This document shows positions 39,481 through 47,977 of a DNA stretch of 64,000 bases, piece by piece. Position 1 is the stretch's first letter. Every line of letters starts with the position of its first letter. The stretch comes from CAZEPT01 sp964626965 (GTDB lineage Bacteria; Patescibacteriota; Minisyncoccia; Phycocordibacterales; UBA9973). Both the position numbers and the translations under genes were made by a program. The notes beneath the pieces were generated by a model. It had not been told where the DNA came from and did no database searches. It saw nothing but the letters and a program-made list of their open reading frames with translations. The stretch is taken from positions 1-64,000 of the forward strand of contig CAZVHB010000006.1 of the NCBI GenBank assembly GCA_964626965.1, read 5' to 3'.

Positions 39481-41115
39481 CTAATACAAAACCGTCAGTA
39501 CAAAAAGCCCTATAGCATACATAAAATACCATATCATCACATGACTTTCAATAAATGGTTTTTTATTAATCAACCAAAATACAACACCAGAAGAGATAAC
39601 ACTGAGTATCCCACTGGAGAAAGTAAGTCCAAAAAAAAGTGGTGCAAGTAAAAATGATAATGAAACAAGTGCTCCAGTCCCAATAAATGCATATTTTCCA
39701 AGAAGTACCGGCAGTGTTTGAATCCCAGCTTTTTTATCTCCCTCTATATCTTTTAAATTTTTTATATTTTCACCCAAAAAAATAAGAATAAAAAAACCGA
39801 ACATGTATGTATATGGCAATGTTGCCAAAGAGTCACTATTTGTTCCAAATAAATACCCAGCAAAAAAAACAAGGAGTGCATTTACACCGATAATGACAGA
39901 TGAAATACCAACAACACGCTTCAAACGAAATGGGGGGCACGAATAGAGATGATAGAGCATCATGAACATAATCAAGATCATGCACACTCCGTAACTTGAG
40001 AGAAGTCCAGCAATAAGTGCAAGAATTAAAAAGAGCCATTTTGTTTGCTTCCATGTAGTGAGTGAAATAGTAGTCGAAACAAGCGGTCGTTCACTATTTG
40101 AAATCATATCAATACCCCTATCTACTTCATCATTTTCCCAGACCGCATGAAGCCATGCAAAAATAAAAGCGAGCACAAGTACACAGAGAGAAACGAGTGA
40201 ATACACACCAATCATCTCAATTCCTGATTGAGTCAATCCTACATATAAACCAAAAAATAAGAGAAGTTGGTAGTGGATAATACGAGTCAGTCTCATGTTT
40301 TTGAAATAGAGAAAAAACTGCTTTCGTAAAGTAATAAGACCAACTCCTAACAAAAGAAGGATGTTTAGTATATAAAATATTTTCGAAAGGAAGAGTGAGG
40401 CAACTGTCTCAGACATATAATAGTATGGTTGAACTTCACTCAAAGAAACACTATTAAGAATAGAAACCTGACTCATATTTGTCGTATTCGGCAACTCAGT
40501 TAAAAAATATTCCTGAATACGAGAGGTGGAGACAGGTACAATATCACCCAAATGGATAAGACTAAAAATATACACGGGGATCGTCAACATAAAAAATATA
40601 ATTGTATATACTCCCAAGAATGCACACAGCACCTTCAGTGCGGATTTTGTTTTTGTATATATATAGAAAGCAGAAAACAGGCAGACAAGTGCGATTTCTA
40701 ATTTTATCCCAAACCCAATAGCACGTGTTCCAGACATCCACGTGTAAAAATACTGCCAAAGCTCAGCGTAACTCCCAACAATAAAATTATAGGGGATTGT
40801 GTGTCCATAGACCAACATATCAACAGTAGGTGGGGTAATAAGTATCCAAGACCCACAAACAACAAAAGAAGTTACTTTGTCGATATGCTGTTTTGAGAGA
40901 AGCTTTAACAAAAGTATCACCCCGATAAAAATAACAAAGTACCAGAGAGGATAGTGAAGAAATACATCCACGAAGCTTGCAAATACTGCGTGGTTCGAGT
41001 GATTGATAAAGTTTTCTATAAAGCCTCGTAAAAATACGACAGTAGAGAGGAGAAAAATGACTTGAAATAGAGAGAGTTTGAGACCCTCCATTCGTGTAAA
41101 TATTTTATGTATCAT
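39481..41115 (-). CDS. UbiA-family prenyltransferase with long N-terminal membrane extension
   Basis: Polytopic integral membrane protein of 544 residues, starting at the ATG at 41115, where TATACT ends 6 nt upstream. The C-terminal half is a UbiA domain. The first Asp-rich motif NDEVDRGIDMISNSERP (about 334-350) and the second KDIEGDKKAGIQTLP (about 447-461) match the Mg-diphosphate sites. The N-terminal ~290 residues add about six to seven membrane helices not found in typical UbiA enzymes (about 300 residues). The acceptor is unknown; UbiA members prenylate quinone precursors, heme, sugars or lipids. It lies antisense within the secretion-like locus, so a role in lipid-linked surface assembly is possible but unproven. 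Confidence 0.82.
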   Translation of the reverse strand: MIHKIFTRMEGLKLSLFQVIFLLSTVVFLRGFIENFINHSNHAVFASFVDVFLHYPLWYFVIFIGVILLLKLLSKQHIDKVTSFVVCGSWILITPPTVDMLVYGHTIPYNFIVGSYAELWQYFYTWMSGTRAIGFGIKLEIALVCLFSAFYIYTKTKSALKVLCAFLGVYTIIFFMLTIPVYIFSLIHLGDIVPVSTSRIQEYFLTELPNTTNMSQVSILNSVSLSEVQPYYYMSETVASLFLSKIFYILNILLLLGVGLITLRKQFFLYFKNMRLTRIIHYQLLLFFGLYVGLTQSGIEMIGVYSLVSLCVLVLAFIFAWLHAVWENDEVDRGIDMISNSERPLVSTTISLTTWKQTKWLFLILALIAGLLSSYGVCMILIMFMMLYHLYSCPPFRLKRVVGISSVIIGVNALLVFFAGYLFGTNSDSLATLPYTYMFGFFILIFLGENIKNLKDIEGDKKAGIQTLPVLLGKYAFIGTGALVSLSFLLAPLFFGLTFSSGILSVISSGVVFWLINKKPFIESHVMIWYFMYAIGLFVLTVLY

Positions 41116-41121
41116 ACACAG

Positions 41122-41150
41122 AGTATAGCCCCTCAAGGAAACTAAGCAAA
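41122..41150 (-). promoter_or_regulatory. leaderless promoter of the UbiA-family gene
   Basis: Minus strand TATACT (41127-41122) with TTTGCT 17 bp upstream. The +1 falls on the ATG at 41115 and rules out the longer frame to 41136. Confidence 0.5.
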
Positions 41151-41218
41151 ACTACGTATTGTGACACTCTATGTGGAAAATAAAATTCTTAAAAAATGCT
41201 TTTATACTCAATTTATTT

Positions 41219-41247
41219 TTGTTTTTATTTCTAAATAGTTGTATTAT
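41219..41247 (+). promoter_or_regulatory. leaderless promoter of the VirB6-like gene
   Basis: TTGTTT (41219-41224), 17-bp spacer, TATTAT (41242-41247). The +1 is at 41254/41255. Same boxes as at 24186-24214. A further TATACT at 41203-41208 could give a 40-nt leader. Confidence 0.5.
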
Positions 41248-41254
41248 TAAAGTA

Positions 41255-44200
41255 ATGAAACGGTTCGGTGCATTAGTCACAATTTGCTTCATCGTGCTTT
41301 CTACACTCACGCCTCTTTGGGGTGTTTCTCACGTAAGAGCAGAAGATACAAACCTAGACATGAGTGACGTTTTTCCAAAAATTGGAGAAACTGCTGGTGG
41401 TGTAAATCAAACTCTAGGTAGGACAAAAAGTGGGGATTATGTACTCTCACCGACGGGTGTTTCAATCACTGCTGGCACATCAGGGGGGAAGGTTTGGCAA
41501 CCAACGTCAAAAGACATGTTATTTAACATCACTCTAACCCTACCTGGAGAGACACTTGACTCAAAATGGAAAGCTGGACCTGCTCAAGATACCAGTAAAG
41601 ATGGTAAATTTGGACCTGGAGATTACTTCGGCTCTTGGGATACAATTTTCGATGACAGTGATGATGATGTCTCAGATGATGGTTCAAATGGTGTTTTCTT
41701 GGTAATACAAAAACTAAAAAATGGTAAAAAAGCTGGGGGTGATAATGATCCAAAATGGACAATAGTTACAAAAGCTAATGAACCAAAAGATTCTGATCTT
41801 GCTACACGCTCAGTACAACTTCAATTTGCAAGTTTTCCTAATTCAGATATCGTAAGCACCAGTATTGAAAATGCAAAAAATATTGGTCATTTCTTGTTTA
41901 ATAAAAATCCTGATCAATTCTTTGGCAAAACTCAAATTTCTTTTCAGGTGGCGGTTACTGATCTTGATCCAAGTAGTGAATACGTTGCTCTGGTCCACTT
42001 GAGTGAGGATGGACAATATGATGATGCAATCAGTGAACCATATAAATTTACAACCGACCTCGCAGGAGCTGTAAACAAAAATCAAGAAGAAATTGGCGAC
42101 GTGTCTACCAGTGCGACTGGATCAGAAGACACTAATAATGCAACCCCAGAAAACACAATCTACGGCCAAAAAATCGGTTGTTCTTTTGGTATTGTCGGAG
42201 AAAGTGATTGGACTGGTTGTTTCATTCAACTCTACTGGAACACACTCTACACATTCTCTGCATGGGTGCTCCGAGGAGCAGCAGGACTTATGGATACATT
42301 CATGGCAATCTCACTTTCGAGCGCCATGTACAAAAACTCATTCATCGAAACAGGCTGGACTGTAGTGCGTGACGTGTGTAATATCTTTTTCATCTTTATA
42401 CTTTTATGGACTGCATTCAAAATGGTGATCAATAGCCACCACTATAATGCACAAAAAACAATCGTCAACATCGTCATCATTGGACTCCTGATTAATTTCT
42501 CACTCTTTTTCTCTCGGGTAATTATCGACATGGGAAATATCTCCGCCAGAGTTTTCTATAACCAAATACGTATTACTGGTGGGGAAGCACAGAACAACCA
42601 AGATGCAGTTGCAGGCGCAATCAATACAAAAGACATCAAGCCAAAAGCAATCTCTGGAGCACTCGCAGATGGACTGAGCTTTGGGGCGATTAACACCGGT
42701 GGGTATGAAAAAATAAATAAAGACAAAGGCCTCAACTACGGAACAATATTCTTACTTATCACACTCAACATTATCGTCAACTTAGTTGCAATGTGGGTAT
42801 TTATCAAAGTAGCCTTTGCTTTTATGGGACGCGTACTTTCACTGTGGGTAGGTATGATCATGTCTCCATTTGCCTTTACCTCAACCATTGTAGAGGATGG
42901 TCATGGTGGTATGGAGGGCATCGGTAAAATTGGCTGGACAGCATGGCTTAAAAACATGCTCGAAGCCGCTTTCTACCCATCACTCTACCTCTTTTTTATT
43001 TTCCTCATCATTATTCTCATTCAGAGTAATTTTGCTGGTGCAATCATTGTAGATATAAACACACTTAACTCAACCCCATTCCTCATCATGACACTGTTCA
43101 AGTTCATGTTTATTATTGGGCTCCTCATTATGTCAGCAGAATTTGCAAAGAAAATGTCTGGTACATTCGGAGGGGGACTCACTGACTTTGTCGGCAAAGC
43201 CGCAGGATTTTTGGGAGGAGCAGCGGTTGGTGTTGCGACCGGAGGACTCGCTATGGCTGGTTCAAAAGTGCTTGGTTCACGAGCAGCAGCAACACTTGCT
43301 GGAGAAAAAGGGAATGCACTAAGATCAACAGCAACAAGTAGCCTCGAACAACTCCGAGCAAATCCCGCAAACACTGGTAAGACTGATGCTCAACTCCTCA
43401 AGATGCAAGATAAAGCAAAAGAAAAACTCTTGTCACTCGACAAGAAAGCAAATTCTTCTTATGATTTGAGACAAACAAAAGTTTTTGGTGTAAACCCAAT
43501 GCAAGGACTTTCCAATGTCACTGGTCTTAATTTTAATGCTGGTACAGCTGGAACACGACTGGGTGTAGACTCTACTGCTGGAGGATACCAAGCAAGTAAA
43601 GATAGAAAAGCTGCTAAAGATAATGAAAAAGATGAGAAATTCAAGAAACTTCTTGGAGACAAAACGGTTAATTACAATGGTGTCATGATGACACAAGACG
43701 AAGCTCAAAAGAAATCAGAAGAAATGAAGCAAGATATTGCAGATCACGAAGAAACAAAAAAGAATGATCCTGGTATAAAAAACATCGAAGACGAACTAGA
43801 GCGTATTGAAAAAGCGATTAAAGATAATAAAGATAGTGGTGGGCCACAAAACATCACTGCTGGACTAGTAGCTCAGCGACAAGCAGAAAGACAAAACCTC
43901 GCCGATCGCAAACAAGTGCTCAATGATGCATTTAAAACTGAAATGGTTGCAAAACATGGTGCTTTGGGTGTTTCACCAACAAATTCAATTGAAAAAGTAA
44001 GTAGTGAATTAGGAAAAGAAGCAAGAAAAGCAAAAGATGGCTATCATAAAGATTACATTAGAAACAAAATTTTCGAGAGACAACGAGAAGTTGGAGGACT
44101 TGAAGATCATCACCACAACAGCACAGCAAACTTATTTAGAAAACAGTTTTGGTCAAAAGATAATTTGGCTCGCATTACCGCATCAATGGGAGCAGGTGCA

Positions 44201-44545
44201 CTCGCAGGGGGTGTAGTAGCTGGACCACTTGGAGCAATAGTGGGTACCGTAGCTGGTGCATTTGGAGGAGGAAGACTCAGTAGTATCCAAGGACTCTTAC
44301 GATCTATTGATCGAAAATTAAATACTGATATCTCTGGTGCAAGAAGCTACGGAGCAGCAACGCATGATATTGCAGCAGGACACGTACATGCACCACACGG
44401 ACATGCTGACTACCACACACCACATGGTGCTTCAATCAACAAATTATTTGCAAGTATCGCTGGGGGAACAGGAGGTGGTAGTTCGGGAGGTGGTTCACAC
44501 GGAGGAGGAGATCATGGGCATGGAGGTGGAGGAGGACATCATTAA
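41255..44545 (+). CDS. VirB6/TrbL-like polytopic secretion protein
   Basis: VirB6 proteins form the inner-membrane channel core of type IV secretion systems. I start it at the ATG at 41255, which begins a good signal peptide (MKRFGALVTICFIVLSTLTP, cleavage near residue 28); the frame extends to 41171 without a signal. The mature N-terminal ~290 residues are extracytoplasmic with an immunoglobulin-like character. About seven membrane helices lie between residues 326 and 640 (for example FIFILLWTAFKMVI, LLINFSLFFSRVI, MIMSPFAF). A long Lys/Gln/Asp-rich cytoplasmic part follows, then a glycine-zipper segment (about 977-1010, GAGALAGGVVAGPLGAIVG) and a Gly/His tail. 1096 residues is far longer than classical VirB6 (about 300). 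Confidence 0.83.
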   Translation: MKRFGALVTICFIVLSTLTPLWGVSHVRAEDTNLDMSDVFPKIGETAGGVNQTLGRTKSGDYVLSPTGVSITAGTSGGKVWQPTSKDMLFNITLTLPGETLDSKWKAGPAQDTSKDGKFGPGDYFGSWDTIFDDSDDDVSDDGSNGVFLVIQKLKNGKKAGGDNDPKWTIVTKANEPKDSDLATRSVQLQFASFPNSDIVSTSIENAKNIGHFLFNKNPDQFFGKTQISFQVAVTDLDPSSEYVALVHLSEDGQYDDAISEPYKFTTDLAGAVNKNQEEIGDVSTSATGSEDTNNATPENTIYGQKIGCSFGIVGESDWTGCFIQLYWNTLYTFSAWVLRGAAGLMDTFMAISLSSAMYKNSFIETGWTVVRDVCNIFFIFILLWTAFKMVINSHHYNAQKTIVNIVIIGLLINFSLFFSRVIIDMGNISARVFYNQIRITGGEAQNNQDAVAGAINTKDIKPKAISGALADGLSFGAINTGGYEKINKDKGLNYGTIFLLITLNIIVNLVAMWVFIKVAFAFMGRVLSLWVGMIMSPFAFTSTIVEDGHGGMEGIGKIGWTAWLKNMLEAAFYPSLYLFFIFLIIILIQSNFAGAIIVDINTLNSTPFLIMTLFKFMFIIGLLIMSAEFAKKMSGTFGGGLTDFVGKAAGFLGGAAVGVATGGLAMAGSKVLGSRAAATLAGEKGNALRSTATSSLEQLRANPANTGKTDAQLLKMQDKAKEKLLSLDKKANSSYDLRQTKVFGVNPMQGLSNVTGLNFNAGTAGTRLGVDSTAGGYQASKDRKAAKDNEKDEKFKKLLGDKTVNYNGVMMTQDEAQKKSEEMKQDIADHEETKKNDPGIKNIEDELERIEKAIKDNKDSGGPQNITAGLVAQRQAERQNLADRKQVLNDAFKTEMVAKHGALGVSPTNSIEKVSSELGKEARKAKDGYHKDYIRNKIFERQREVGGLEDHHHNSTANLFRKQFWSKDNLARITASMGAGALAGGVVAGPLGAIVGTVAGAFGGGRLSSIQGLLRSIDRKLNTDISGARSYGAATHDIAAGHVHAPHGHADYHTPHGASINKLFASIAGGTGGGSSGGGSHGGGDHGHGGGGGHH

Positions 44546-44607
44546 GAATGATAAATTCTAAAACAAAAATAAAAATCTGTGGAAAACAAAAATATTACAA
44601 GACAACA

Positions 44608-44616
44608 TGGTATAAT
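44608..44616 (+). promoter_or_regulatory. extended -10 promoter
   Basis: TGG-TATAAT at 44608-44616, leaving a 5-nt leader before the ATG at 44628. Confidence 0.5.
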
Positions 44617-44627
44617 AAAAATAAGGT

Positions 44628-46358
44628 ATGGATGAAATAAAAAAAACTCAAACAGCAACAGTTGCTCCTCAAACAAATGAGGTAGATCCTGTATTTGCTC
44701 AAATAGAAGGCGAACTCAAAACCCGTTTCGAGCTTCTTCCAACTGAACTTCAACAAGTAATCCTTTCATCCGATTACCAAATGAAGTTGTTTGAAATTGC
44801 AAAAAAACACAAACTGACCTATGAAAAGCTTGGGCAGTTAGAACTTGAAACCACCATGGTTATTCTTGGTATGACTCCACCTGATGAATACAAAGCCGAG
44901 GTGGCAGAACAAATGCAGATAGCTGGTGCTGATCTCGACAATGTTGTTATGGAAATCAACGACCAAGTCTTTCAACCAATTCGAGACAAACTGATGGGCA
45001 TCTATACTGAAGACGAAGTGAAAAAAGGGGAAGAGTTTGCAAAAGTAGCGACTAACCCAAATGCAGTTGTCGAAAAGACACTGAACACCACTACTGACAG
45101 TAAACCAAACACACCTATCCAGATGGGAAATGTTCCAACTGGTGTAAAAAATACAGATGATGCACAAAAAGAAGTAGGGGTAGTCGCACCAAAGACAGTA
45201 AGTATGGATCCATACAGAGAGCTTCCGGATGCGACACTTACACCAAACACTACACCTTCTATACCAACATCAACACCTGCACAACCGACAGCTAGTCAAA
45301 CACCAGTACAGAGTGGCATCAACACAAAACTCACTGATGAATTCCTCAAAACTATTCCAACTCTCGGAAAAGATACAAAAAATAAATCTGATATAGAAAA
45401 AGAACGTGGTGTTTTTGTACCAGAGAAAAGTGGAGCAAGTGAAGCTCTCAGAACACCAACTATTCTCGCAACAGCAAAAAAGACATTGACACAATCTCAA
45501 ACACTTCAAAATATTGCAGACCTCAAGAGCACACTCAGTGCATCACTTAACCCGACACCTGTTGAAGAAATTCCTGCACCACCAACACCTGTTATTGAAC
45601 CAACACCACAACCTATTACACCAATAGTAGAAAAACCTATCGTCGCAAAAGAAATACAGAGTAGTACAGTCGCGAACATGGTAAGTCCTGTAAAAACAAC
45701 GTTTGCACCACTTCCAAGTGTTGTGACAAAAATACCTGCAGTAGAGACAACACCGACTGAGGTAAAAGCGACACCAAAATTTTCTCAAGAAGAAACAGGG
45801 GAGCTTGTACGAAACATCAAATTACAGATAGATGAAAACAGAAACACCGAAGCAAGTCCGGTTGCTACTGAAACACTCCAAAAAATAGATGATCTGATTG
45901 ATTTCAAAAAAGCAGGCACTTTTATGAATAATAAAGAAGGTGCTGTGGCACATGTTGGAGAAAACTTCACCGGTACCACATTTCAAAAACCAGTTGCACC
46001 GGTAGTTCCTACACCAGAAGTAATCCCAAAGATGGCACCAGTTTCAGCGACACCAGAGCGAGGTCATATATTTGATAAAGATATCAACAACCTTAATGCA
46101 CCAGTCAGAAAAACAGGATTTTTTAGTAAGATGAAAAACTTCTTTAGTGGTAAAGAAAAAATTATCTCAACAGAAACAACTACCAGCGCTCCAGTAGATA
46201 CATCAGTGCATCAATTCACAGGCATGCCAAGCAACTTGCGACCAGAAAGTACGCAACAAGCACCAACACCCGTACAGGCTCCTACGGTAGAACACTCAGC
46301 AATACCCGGAGTAGATGATGTAAAGATTTTTGATGAAGTAACAGTGGTGAAAAAATAG
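44628..46358 (+). CDS. cytoplasmic Pro/Thr-rich protein of the secretion-like locus
   Basis: A 576-residue protein of unknown family. The first ~140 residues form a helical acidic domain (EIEGELKTRFELLPTELQQV, LGQLELETTMVILGM). The remainder is a long low-complexity linker rich in Pro, Thr, Val and Ala, broken by short helices (for example about 375-410, FSQEETGELVRNIKLQIDEN) and a basic patch (KTGFFSKMKNFFSGKEK, about 500-517). No signal or membrane segment. The N-terminal domain may bind a partner and the linker may span distance, as in scaffold proteins. Position between VirB6-like and PrgI-like genes ties it to the machine. Confidence 0.68.
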   Translation: MDEIKKTQTATVAPQTNEVDPVFAQIEGELKTRFELLPTELQQVILSSDYQMKLFEIAKKHKLTYEKLGQLELETTMVILGMTPPDEYKAEVAEQMQIAGADLDNVVMEINDQVFQPIRDKLMGIYTEDEVKKGEEFAKVATNPNAVVEKTLNTTTDSKPNTPIQMGNVPTGVKNTDDAQKEVGVVAPKTVSMDPYRELPDATLTPNTTPSIPTSTPAQPTASQTPVQSGINTKLTDEFLKTIPTLGKDTKNKSDIEKERGVFVPEKSGASEALRTPTILATAKKTLTQSQTLQNIADLKSTLSASLNPTPVEEIPAPPTPVIEPTPQPITPIVEKPIVAKEIQSSTVANMVSPVKTTFAPLPSVVTKIPAVETTPTEVKATPKFSQEETGELVRNIKLQIDENRNTEASPVATETLQKIDDLIDFKKAGTFMNNKEGAVAHVGENFTGTTFQKPVAPVVPTPEVIPKMAPVSATPERGHIFDKDINNLNAPVRKTGFFSKMKNFFSGKEKIISTETTTSAPVDTSVHQFTGMPSNLRPESTQQAPTPVQAPTVEHSAIPGVDDVKIFDEVTVVKK

Positions 46359-46371
46359 AAGAAAGTATAAA

Positions 46372-46475
46372 TTCTAAATGCTAAAAAATACGCAAAGCTT
46401 TATCATTTGGCATTTGTCATTTAGAATTTGTATTATTCCTTTGTTATTTAGCATTTATAATTTATAATTTAGTGT
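46372..46475. repeat. inverted AT-rich degenerate repeats between two secretion-locus genes
   Basis: TAAATTCTAAATGCTAAA follows the stop at 46358. After about 15 nt the complementary form begins (CATTTGTCATTTAGAATTTG, then ATTTAGCATTTATAATTTA). The last unit supplies TATAAT at 46463-46468, 7 nt before the ATG at 46476. Confidence 0.7.
46463..46468 (+). promoter_or_regulatory. -10 box inside repeat, for the PrgI-like gene
   Basis: TATAAT with predicted +1 at 46475. The promoter is made of the AT-rich repeat itself. Confidence 0.5.
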
Positions 46476-46892
46476 ATGTACTTCCAAGTTCCACAATTTA
46501 TTGATATTGAGGATAAGCTCCTTGGACCACTGACGTTTAAACAGTTTATTTATTTACTCGGAGGTGGAGGTGCTGCATTCGTACTTTTTAAACTCCTCCC
46601 AAATCTTATTGCATTCCTCATAGCAGCACCAGTTGTCGGTTTTGCACTCGCACTCGCATTTTACAAAATAAATGACCGGCCATTTATTATGATTGTTGAA
46701 TCTTGGGTCGCATACAAAATGGGAGCAAAACTCTACACATGGAAAAGACGAGAGTATGTTGAAGAAAAAAAGAAAGAACAAACAACTGGAGATGTTGAAA
46801 TGAATTACGTCCCAAAAGTATCACAATCAAAATTAAAAGATATGAGTTGGAGTCTCGATATTCTTGATATCGCTAATAAAAATAAACAATAA
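46476..46892 (+). CDS. PrgI-family (VirB3-like) membrane protein
   Basis: PrgI/VirB3 proteins are small inner-membrane partners of the VirB4 ATPase in type IV secretion. The 138-residue product starts MYFQVPQFIDIEDKLLGPLT, the typical PrgI opening. Two membrane helices follow (about 26-45 LLGGGGAAFVLFKLLP and 46-62 IAFLIAAPVVGFALA), then the conserved INDRPF (about 67-72), a helix with KMGAKLYTWKR and a charged tail. Gene order PrgI - TraC-like - VirB4 is kept, with one inserted small gene. The next start is one base after this stop. Confidence 0.9.
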   Translation: MYFQVPQFIDIEDKLLGPLTFKQFIYLLGGGGAAFVLFKLLPNLIAFLIAAPVVGFALALAFYKINDRPFIMIVESWVAYKMGAKLYTWKRREYVEEKKKEQTTGDVEMNYVPKVSQSKLKDMSWSLDILDIANKNKQ

Positions 46893-46893
46893 T

Positions 46894-47526
46894 ATGGCAG
46901 TCAAATCACAAGCGGCACAAGACTTTGTGCCAATCAAAGAAGTACGAGATGGTATCATCACACTAAAAGACGGAAGCATGTGTGCGCTTATTTTAGCGTC
47001 ATCTATCAACCTCTCACTCAAATCCCAAGATGAACAACAGGGGATTATCCTTGGTTTTCAAACATTTTTAAACTCACTGGACTTTACGCTTCAAATTGTG
47101 GCTCAGTCCCGCAGACTTGATATAAAACCATACCTCATCATGCTCGAAGAACGTATGAAGGAACAAGTGGAACCACTGTTGAAAGTTCAAACAAAAGAGT
47201 ATATAGAATTTATCAGGCAGTTTACCGAAGAGGTTGCAATCATGAAAAAGAGTTTCGTTCTAGTAATTCCGTACGGAGAAACAAGCCTTGCAACAGGAGA
47301 AGATATGATCAAAAGTGTCTTTGGTAAAAAAGATGACGTCAAAAGAACAGCAGAAATGGACTTTGAAGAACAACGCTCTCAACTCGATCAACGAATCAGT
47401 GTCGTGACACAAGGTCTCGGACGCATCGGCATACGAACCGTCCAGCTCGGTACAGAAGAAGTGGTAGAATTGTTCTACAAAATCTTCAACCCCGGCGACA
47501 GCACACAAGCAGTCCGAATAGAGTAG
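46894..47526 (+). CDS. TraC-like protein of the secretion-like locus
   Basis: 210 residues from the ATG at 46894, one base after the PrgI stop; an upstream frame to 46864 overlaps that gene and is rejected. The sequence (DGIITLKDGSMCALILASSINLSLKS, in two strands, then a helix and QSRRLDIKPYLIMLEERM) resembles the N-terminal domain of TraC/VirB4-family proteins without the ATPase. The rest is helical with GLGRIGIRTVQLGTEEV near the end. Since the VirB4 gene downstream has its own N-terminal domain, this is a separate companion protein, not a broken half. The stop codon lies in the loop of a perfect 11-bp hairpin (47513-47539). Confidence 0.8.
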   Translation: MAVKSQAAQDFVPIKEVRDGIITLKDGSMCALILASSINLSLKSQDEQQGIILGFQTFLNSLDFTLQIVAQSRRLDIKPYLIMLEERMKEQVEPLLKVQTKEYIEFIRQFTEEVAIMKKSFVLVIPYGETSLATGEDMIKSVFGKKDDVKRTAEMDFEEQRSQLDQRISVVTQGLGRIGIRTVQLGTEEVVELFYKIFNPGDSTQAVRIE

Positions 47527-47539
47527 AACTCTATTCGGA
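47513..47539. terminator. hairpin at the TraC-like stop codon
   Basis: A perfect 11-bp stem TCCGAATAGAG/CTCTATTCGGA with loop TAGAA containing the TAG stop. There is no T tract, so it may act as a 3' processing or translation-end structure rather than a terminator. Confidence 0.6.
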
Positions 47540-47540
47540 A

Positions 47541-47575
47541 AATTATAAATGCCAAATGATAAATGCTAAAAATTC
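47541..47575. repeat. AT-rich repeat, left flank of the four-helix bundle gene
   Basis: AATTATAAATGCCAAATG followed by ATAAATGCTAAAAATTC. Complementary, with small gaps, to 47925-47971 on the other side of the gene. Confidence 0.7.
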
Positions 47576-47932
47576 ATGAATTCGACTCTTGAAAAACCAT
47601 ACAACATACAAGAGCGAACATTTTTATTTGCTAAAAAATCACTTGAGGTATGTTCATTTTTTAAAAAGTCTGGGGTACCTGAGGCCCTCTGTATCCAATT
47701 CATCAAATCAGCAACGAGTGTTGGTGCAAATTGCCGAGAAGCATATCACGCAGAAACAAAGAAGGATTTCGTACACAAACTTGCAATAGCAAAGAAGGAA
47801 ATAGGGGAATGTTTATACTGGGTAGCCCTTTTGAAAGAAAACTCATCGAATGAAAAAGTAGTGGCACTTGAAAAAGAGGGTGAAGAAATACTTAAAATAC
47901 TCTCAAAAATTATTCTAAATACTCGAATTTAG
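47576..47932 (+). CDS. four helix bundle protein (23S rRNA intervening-sequence/S23 family)
   Basis: A 118-residue protein of the S23/IVP four-helix bundle family (related in fold to Avd of diversity-generating retroelements). Family features are visible: NIQERTFLFAKKSLEVCSFF (helix 1, in part), SATSVGANCREAYHAETKKDF (SVGAN..EA, about 46-66), KLAIAKKEIGECLYWVALL (about 68-86) and a final helix. Members occur inside 23S rRNA introns or as free genes, often in many copies in CPR genomes; their function is unresolved. It sits between the TraC-like and VirB4 genes and is flanked by inverted AT-rich repeats, which suggests a later insertion. Its start codon abuts the left repeat and its stop lies inside the right repeat. 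Confidence 0.88.
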   Translation: MNSTLEKPYNIQERTFLFAKKSLEVCSFFKKSGVPEALCIQFIKSATSVGANCREAYHAETKKDFVHKLAIAKKEIGECLYWVALLKENSSNEKVVALEKEGEEILKILSKIILNTRI

Positions 47933-47971
47933 AATAAAAGCTTTATAATTTAGCATTTATACTTTATAATT
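47925..47971. repeat. AT-rich repeat, right flank of the four-helix bundle gene
   Basis: Contains CTTTATAATTTAGCATTTAT and ACTTTATAATT. It overlaps the stop codon of the gene and supplies TATAAT (47965-47970) before the VirB4 ATG at 47978. Confidence 0.7.
47965..47970 (+). promoter_or_regulatory. -10 box inside repeat, for virB4
   Basis: TATAAT ending 7 nt before the ATG at 47978; +1 at about 47977. Confidence 0.5.
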
Positions 47972-47977
47972 AATATT

